From NCBI GenBank assembly GCA_963170055.1, contig CAUJGJ010000397.1, positions 12,104,301 through 12,116,800 of the forward strand: DNA of 12,500 bases. The letters run 5' to 3'. The notes under the pieces are model-generated. The model was not told the origin of the DNA and did no database searches. It was given only the letters and a program-made list of their open reading frames with translations. A program made the translations under genes and the position numbers. This DNA comes from Halisarca cf. caerulea (Eukaryota > Porifera > Demospongiae > Chondrillida > Halisarcidae). Below are positions 7,905-12,500 of this stretch, one piece after another (the first letter of the stretch is position 1; every line of letters starts with the position of its first letter).

Positions 7905-8576
7905 TTGAGTCCGGACATTCCAAGCCAGGCACAAAGATCAGTCATTGCAGTTTCTTTTGTGCCAGGATCCCCTGGTACACCATCTCCCCCAAGGGTACCA
8001 ACACCATCTCCCCCACGGGTACCAACACCATCTCCTTCATGGGTACCAACACCACCTCTCCCACAGTCACCAATACCATCTCCCACTCAATTGCCACCAC
8101 AATATTGTCCCACTCCTATCCAATCCAACAGTTTCGATGTAAACACACCAGTCAACATTTTGACTGTCAGCTCTTCTTCTAATCCTCTTTTATTCGTCAC
8201 TGCTCACCCTATCTCCACCACCAGCACAGTTTCTCATCCTCTTCTTTCCGTCACTGCTCACTCTATCTCTACCACCACAGTTTCTCATCCTTTGCATTCC
8301 TTCACTGCTCACACTCTCTCTACCACCAACACAGTTTCTCATCCTTTGCATTCCTTCACTGCTCACACTCTCTCTACCACCAACACAGTTTCTCATCAAC
8401 TCCCTTTCGTCACTGCTCACCCTATCTCTACCACCAACACAGTTTCTCATCAACTCCCTTTTTTAACCAATGCATGTTGCAGTTTTATTGTATTACTTGT
8501 GCTGTTTTTTAAGTTTCCTGTGAATTCCATTTTATTCCTTATTTCTTATTTGTCTTCTGATAGTAACCTTATATAA
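7905..8576 (+). CDS. Open frame of Pro-rich and Ser/Thr/His-rich tandem repeats, doubtful gene
   Basis: The frame is open for 224 codons on + from a non-ATG codon. It consists of PSPPRVPT-like octapeptides (24-bp repeats), then 18-residue units of the type TAHTLSTTNTVSHPLHSF (54-bp repeats), then a hydrophobic end (SFIVLLVLFFKFP). Both repeat periods are multiples of three, so one frame stays open simply because the units contain no stop; the minus strand is also open through the 54-bp units. It could be a low-complexity extracellular-type protein reached by splicing from 7669, or noncoding minisatellite. No ATG start exists at its left end. Confidence 0.25.
   Translation: MSPDIPSQAQRSVIAVSFVPGSPGTPSPPRVPTPSPPRVPTPSPSWVPTPPLPQSPIPSPTQLPPQYCPTPIQSNSFDVNTPVNILTVSSSSNPLLFVTAHPISTTSTVSHPLLSVTAHSISTTTVSHPLHSFTAHTLSTTNTVSHPLHSFTAHTLSTTNTVSHQLPFVTAHPISTTNTVSHQLPFLTNACCSFIVLLVLFFKFPVNSILFLISYLSSDSNLI
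7979..8098. repeat. 24-bp tandem repeat, 5 units
   Basis: Units start at 7979, 8003, 8027, 8051 and 8075 with core ACCATCTCCCCCA and GGGTACCAAC. The first three are nearly identical and the last two degenerate. In the + frame each unit encodes about PSPPRVPT. Confidence 0.9.
8197..8463. repeat. 54-bp tandem repeat, 5 units
   Basis: Units start at 8197, 8251, 8302, 8356 and 8410, sharing TCACTGCTCAC, ACCACCAACACAG and TTTCTCATC. Unit 2 is 51 bp, having lost one codon-sized AAC. A degenerate partial copy precedes unit 1 at about 8160-8196. Confidence 0.92.
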
Positions 8577-9057
8577 TTTGTATTATAGCAGCATTCTTCT
8601 TACTTTTCGACTAATATACCTTGTATTTCTAAAGTTGCAATCCGTTTATACCTGAGCGACGACCATTGATTGTTTACTTTAGTGGTTACATCATTATGCG
8701 GAACTCTGATCTCTGCACAACACTTCTTGTGGCTAGTAATTAGTACATTTAGCTTCTAGCACCTAGATTTTGCGATTTTCGTGAAAAAAAAACTTTCACA
8801 AATGTCTAGACATAGCTATGTATAAAACAGAGCTAGCATTCGCAAATTAAAGTTTCACTTTATTCCCGCAAAACTATATACGATATTGTTAGGACGCTAG
8901 CTTTTCATAACGAGAGAATCGGTAAACTGCCCAGTATGACGTAATTTAAAAGGCATACAATATTGCAACAACTTTCTAATTTGAAAATTTACGACAAAAT
9001 TGAACAGTCATAATAAAACATTGACAAATAATACTAGAGAATAACAATTTTAATTGT
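8577..9057. other. Noncoding, with a possible decayed foldback repeat
   Basis: No coding frame was found. At 8768-8873, TTTGCG plus an A-rich and GTGAAA/TTTCAC-rich stretch face GTTTCACTTTATTCCCGCAAA in inverted orientation, around CATAGCTATG. The pairing is imperfect; it resembles the ends of a small inverted-repeat element but shows no clear target duplication. Confidence 0.35.
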
Positions 9058-9596
9058 TCAGTATCCTGTTGCTTCTCCATTGACTTCCAGAACTTTGGGA
9101 ATAACCTTTCTAAGGTGATCAATGTACTTGTTGCATTTCTGTGGTGTCATAGTGGCCCAAAACTGTCGAATGCCATCAAACAATTCCTGTTTGTTGTGTG
9201 GCTTAATCTTTGTCCTCAAAAATCCTTTAGCTCATGCCACACGTTCTCAATCGGATTCAAATCTGGGCTCTCTGGTGGTGTGCGAAACCACCGTATATTG
9301 TGTCTCTCCAGAAACTGTCGAGTGGAAACTGACGTGTGGCAAGGTACATTATCTTGCTGGAATTGTTCGCCGGGCAATACCTTCTCGAGAAAAGGGACTA
9401 GATGTGTTGCCAAGATCTCCTGATATCCTGAACTGTCGATCGAAGAGTTCAGCAAACAAATGTGCATAGCTCCCTTCCGAGATATCCCTGCCCAAACCAT
9501 CACCTTGTAGGGGTGCTTCGCTCTTGCCTTTGGCTTTGGAGGAGCGCCAACCTTTCTGTACGAAAACATACAATGATTTTCTAGCTGAATCAGCAT
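9058..9596 (-). pseudogene. Tc1-type transposase, 5'-truncated and frameshifted
   Basis: The minus strand encodes the C-terminal half of a Tc1/mariner transposase. Visible motifs are QLENHCMFSYRKVG, HPYKVMVWAGISRKGAMH, QQDNVPCHTS and SPDLNPIENVWHELK. The Asp of QQDN and the Glu of PIEN are 34 residues apart, the DD34E spacing of the Tc1 group. At 9216-9222 a run of five T (minus strand) ends the frame in TGA. Adding one base would restore a frame that continues for about 55 residues through FWATMTPQKCNKYIDHLRKV to a stop at 9058-9060 after EATGY, the usual Tc1 C-terminus. The first catalytic Asp region near 9596-9605 is disrupted and the N-terminal HTH domains are absent. No terminal repeats were found, so this is a dead fragment. 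Confidence 0.88.
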
Positions 9597-9665
9597 TCAA
9601 GTTCTCGCAACGCCGTAATATACCGCTGCGATGTAGCATTTACCTAAATTTTGTTGTGAGATCAA

Positions 9666-10001
9666 ATGGCTAATTCAGAAAAAAATTCACTTTTTGTCAT
9701 CTATGACATGTGAAGAGCTGGAGGACTTCCTTGTGTATCAAAGCATTCCTCAAGAATTTGGCAAAAATTTCCAGTGGTATGCAGAATCAATGTTTCTGTA
9801 TGGTGATATATTGCTCGATGATATCACGAATATTTGGCTGCTACAGAGAATTTTATTGATGTTAAAGAGTTCTTGGAGCTCAGTGATGATGATTTGAGCA
9901 ACTTAATCAAGCCCTTGGGAATCCGAAAGAAAATCAGGAGGCTTATACCCTCTCTGCAGCAAGCAAAAGATAAAGATCAATCTGGTTCCGGAAGTTCACA
10001 G
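9666..10001 (+). pseudogene. SAM-domain exon, frame-broken
   Basis: An ATG at 9666 (CAAATGG) starts MANSEK; the frame is lost in an A7 run (9679-9685). The next frame carries MTCEELEDFLVYQSIPQEFG, matching the first helices of SAM domains as found in many sponge and cnidarian proteins. A further frame carries ENFIDVKEFLELSDDDL and IKPLGIRKKIRRLIPSL, the central and last SAM helices. It ends at a donor-like TTCACAG/GTATAC (10001/10002). Between the two halves, 9777-9846 is a 70-bp GT...CTACAG/ segment that looks like a short intron, but splicing it leaves the reading phase off by one. Either a second indel is present or the intron guess is wrong. The partner domains of this protein are not in the window. 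Confidence 0.5.
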
Positions 10002-10661
10002 GTATACTAGATATATGTGACCGTCTATGGGAAAAGGGGTCACTTCGCGGTTTTGGTCAAATACTCGATTTACACATCATTTTGAAGCGTATTCCGCGAG
10101 GAATCCAATGATTGTTCGTTTATGTTCGTGCCACAAATGATAACGGAGATATGACGTTATGTTTATTAGTCACGCGCAATGGTCATGTGTGAGAAACGGG
10201 CAGTTTTGTACTAACTTCCAGTAAAGTGCAAAGACTCCGTATACATCCATGACGTCACATAATTATCATTGCATCATAACAATGGCGGATAGATGGCTTC
10301 ACGTGAACGATTGTCTCTTACCTACAATACGAGTTAACCTTTTAACGCTTGTTATTACTTGTATGTCTAAATAGAGGACAAGTTCTAAATAAAGTATTCC
10401 TGGTAAGCTTTTGGTAGAGCTTCGTCGTATGACTTATTCAGCCGCGCTATTTGTTCTCTTGCAAACTCTTCGGTGCAATTACGTTGTGTAACAAAACCAT
10501 GCAGCTATTGTATATTACAAATAACGTTAACAATTATGACTAAAGAACAGTTTGACAAACACCTAATGTGAATTGGTGTATAGAAAGAAACACATGCGTG
10601 GTACAATTTGTGTTCTGAACAATTGAACTGTGATGTAATGTAGGCGTATGTTCTAATGCAC
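10002..10661. other. Noncoding gap, AT-rich, one CRE octamer
   Basis: No coding frame or terminal repeat was recognised in 660 bp. TGACGTCA is at 10250-10257 and a plus-strand AATAAA is near 10387. On the minus strand (downstream of the 10662 stop) an AATAAA complement occurs near 10158, rather far to serve that gene. Confidence 0.5.
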
Positions 10662-12500
10662 TTAGGTTTGCTTAGATGGTGTGGTAGGCAAGGTAGCAGA
10701 AGAACGTTTTCTGTTTACCAAAAGGGTGGGTTTTGGACACACCTCATCCTGGACACTGGTAGGGCAGAATTCTCTAATCTTTTCGAATAGATACTGTTGG
10801 CGTTCAGCACTTAGTCCGGTTGGTTTCACTTCCTCCGGAATGTTCTGATGAGTTGGCATCCAACCATCCTTCAGTAACTGAACCTCATGTGGAGTGCTGT
10901 CTGAATATTGCCGAATGAATACCTTTCCAGGATGTTCAGATGCAAAACTGAAGTGGCCAAACCCTTTGATATTCTTGATTCGGTTAAAGTGAGGTGACAA
11001 ATGTTTGGTCCAGTCATGTGTTTGAACCAGCAAAGACCCATCCTGTTCGGCCACTAGTTGTGGAACATTGCATTTTGCAGAGTTGTCCACTACTTCAGCA
11101 ATATCCAGCAGGCGTCCAATTTTTGTTTTGCGGTATCTTTGTTTGAAGAGCCCAAAACACCAATCTGGTGAAAATTTGGTATGCCCTACTGGTAAAAATG
11201 AGAGGCAAATGCTCGTGTGCAAGCCGGCCAAAACACGCCATGCCAGGTAATGTAGCATGGCATTGTTTTTGTTTTGGCCAACACAGTTATCCGCATGAAG
11301 GAAAGCATGTTTTTCTCCCAAAGAATGAGTGGCAAAGAAGTGATGTAGTCGGCTAATGATGCAATTGGCCCCCTTACCGGTGTCTGCTGCCTCATCTGTA
11401 AGGTAAAATATCTGCCGTGGAATGGCTTCACAGCAGACACCAAAGATGGTACACTTTCTGGGAGTTAGGAAGTACATGGGTCCTGGCTGTAGTGGGTCTG
11501 ATGGATAGTGAACTTGCTGTGCCATGTCAAAGGAATAGTGTGCCTTCACAGGGGTGGTGTTGGGCTCTATGCTGGCATGTGGCTTTGGCGGAGTGAATAC
11601 ATCATTGGAGCGGAAGTGCGACCTTACAGATGCTTGGCATTCTTCACATGTGTCTCTGTAACATTTTCGCTCCTTTTGTGCAATTTCAACGTGCTCAATA
11701 GCCTTTTGAAGGATGGTACTTTTTTCTCTTTCTGGAAAATTCGTTGACCTGGCAATGGCTGTACTGTTTTGTTGACACACCCAGCATAAGTCTGTCATGG
11801 GTCTCATGATGCAAATGTATGGAACTATCTTTTTCCACAGCTGGCAAAATGTCGAGTAAGCCATTGCTTGTGCACCAGATGCAACAGCAGCTTCACTGTA
11901 CTGCTTCCAAACACTTTTCTTTTTGGTGGAAGATGGCAGCAGCAGTAAATCAGAATGTTTGAATCCTGGTACTCGTCCAGGGAGAGGAAGTGCTTCCTTT
12001 TCGGCATAGTTCCGCAAGTACTTCACCATGTTATCTGTTGTTTCAAATGGCAATGTATTTCGTGGCATTCTTTTTTCATTACCATGAGTGCGAGTTGTTA
12101 GTCCTTGCATTTTGTAATGTTTCACTAAGTTTGCTACCCGTTTCTTTCCTACTGCATGAACAAAGCGAAATGTATTTGCGCATATTCTTTGACTGCGATG
12201 AATGAATTGTGTGTATGCCTTGGACCTCGTCTCCGCTTTGTGCTCTGATCTTGTACTGGTTGTTTCTGTGTTGTCCAGGCATGCAGCAATTTGTCCCAAC
12301 AAAATCAGATCCAACTCCTTCCGGGAAAATTCCATGCATTCCTGCCTTATTTTACGTAAATACTCAGCAGTGAATCCTGTTGAACATGGTCCACCGTTAC
12401 GAATCTTACAGCCACATCCAGACTCACTCCATGTCTGAATTGCTGTATCTTCATGGTCTGTTTCTTTATCTGAAACAGCAGTTGACTCATGATTTGATGT
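10662..12500 (-). CDS. DUF7869-type protein, probable transposon-encoded nuclease (5' end outside window)
   Basis: One uninterrupted minus-strand frame of 612 codons is open to the right edge; the Met at 12335 is internal because conserved sequence lies before it. Counting from the edge: a Cys cluster (C29, C31, C39, C55; CGCK, GGPCSTGFT); an HTH-like basic stretch at about 117-144 (VGKKRVANL, GLTTRTHGN); a RPMTDLCWVCQQN CxxC at 239-242 with further Cys at 280, 285 and 288, possibly zinc binding; then the DUF7869-type domain with YSFDMAQQVHYPSD (D325), FLHADNCVGQNKNN (D404) and VGHTKFSPDWCFG (D446), followed by a basic tail. The three Asp in a likely RNase H-like fold suggest a DDE/DDD-type nuclease, which is inference. 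Homologues are multicopy in cnidarians and sponges. Unlike its neighbours the gene has no stops or frameshifts and no introns in the window. Confidence 0.75.
   Translation of the reverse strand, partial: TSNHESTAVSDKETDHEDTAIQTWSESGCGCKIRNGGPCSTGFTAEYLRKIRQECMEFSRKELDLILLGQIAACLDNTETTSTRSEHKAETRSKAYTQFIHRSQRICANTFRFVHAVGKKRVANLVKHYKMQGLTTRTHGNEKRMPRNTLPFETTDNMVKYLRNYAEKEALPLPGRVPGFKHSDLLLLPSSTKKKSVWKQYSEAAVASGAQAMAYSTFCQLWKKIVPYICIMRPMTDLCWVCQQNSTAIARSTNFPEREKSTILQKAIEHVEIAQKERKCYRDTCEECQASVRSHFRSNDVFTPPKPHASIEPNTTPVKAHYSFDMAQQVHYPSDPLQPGPMYFLTPRKCTIFGVCCEAIPRQIFYLTDEAADTGKGANCIISRLHHFFATHSLGEKHAFLHADNCVGQNKNNAMLHYLAWRVLAGLHTSICLSFLPVGHTKFSPDWCFGLFKQRYRKTKIGRLLDIAEVVDNSAKCNVPQLVAEQDGSLLVQTHDWTKHLSPHFNRIKNIKGFGHFSFASEHPGKVFIRQYSDSTPHEVQLLKDGWMPTHQNIPEEVKPTGLSAERQQYLFEKIREFCPTSVQDEVCPKPTLLVNRKRSSATLPTTPSKQT

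Noticed and set aside
8190..8453. Minus-strand frame of MRNCVGGRESVSSEG-type repeats
   Set aside because: It is the antisense of the 54-bp minisatellite and open only because the period is a multiple of three.
7979..8463. CRISPR-like array
   Set aside because: The repeats are directly adjacent with no unique spacers and lie in eukaryotic DNA.
9115..9469. Two plus-strand frames of about 100 residues
   Set aside because: They are antisense shadows of the Tc1 transposase, which shows clear motifs on the minus strand.
11068..12438. Several plus-strand and other-frame short ORFs
   Set aside because: They lie inside the 612-codon minus-strand gene and have no motifs of their own.

Overview
The window looks like nuclear DNA of an animal, most likely a marine invertebrate such as a sponge or cnidarian. 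The reasons are short GT-AG introns (80 and 66 bp in the clearest gene), long CA/GT microsatellites, and a dense mixture of decayed eukaryotic transposon families: Harbinger, Tc1, DUF6589-type and DUF7869-type. The sequence alone does not fix the species or phylum. No bacterial operon logic, rRNA, tRNA or CRISPR was seen.

Layout. Positions 1-1300 hold the right part of a Harbinger-type element: the C-terminal half of a HARBI1-like nuclease on + and, facing it 81 bp away, a broken Myb-family accessory gene on -. Positions 1304-1601 and 5377-6400 are two halves of one degenerate tandem-repeat and microsatellite array. Inserted into that array is a 3.8-kb element at 1602-5376 with very long inverted arms (about 1.02 kb each after removing later insertions) around a 588-bp loop. 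Each arm was later hit by a different small nonautonomous element: 2398-3206 in the left arm and 4177-4502 in the right arm, each with a 5-bp target duplication.

Positions 6636-7507 (-) hold a spliced three-exon fragment matching the C-terminal part of DUF6589 proteins. Divergent from it at 7669 (+) is an unrecognised 78-residue first exon candidate, followed by an open frame made of 24-bp and 54-bp tandem repeats (7905-8576). A 5'-truncated, frameshifted Tc1 transposase lies at 9058-9596 (-). A broken SAM-domain exon lies at 9666-10001 (+). The last 1.8 kb (10662-12500, -) is one uninterrupted frame of 612 residues that runs off the window. It has a Cys cluster, an HTH-like segment, a CxxC region and a DUF7869-type domain with three spaced aspartates; it is the best-preserved gene here.

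The genes do not form one pathway. The window is best read as layered mobile elements, and their order can partly be inferred: the tandem array is oldest, the long-arm element was inserted into it, and the two small elements were inserted into its arms. The strongest candidates for something undescribed are the long-arm element (21-bp subterminal repeats, conserved hairpins whose loops were exchanged, a divergence gradient along the arms) and the intact DUF7869-type gene.
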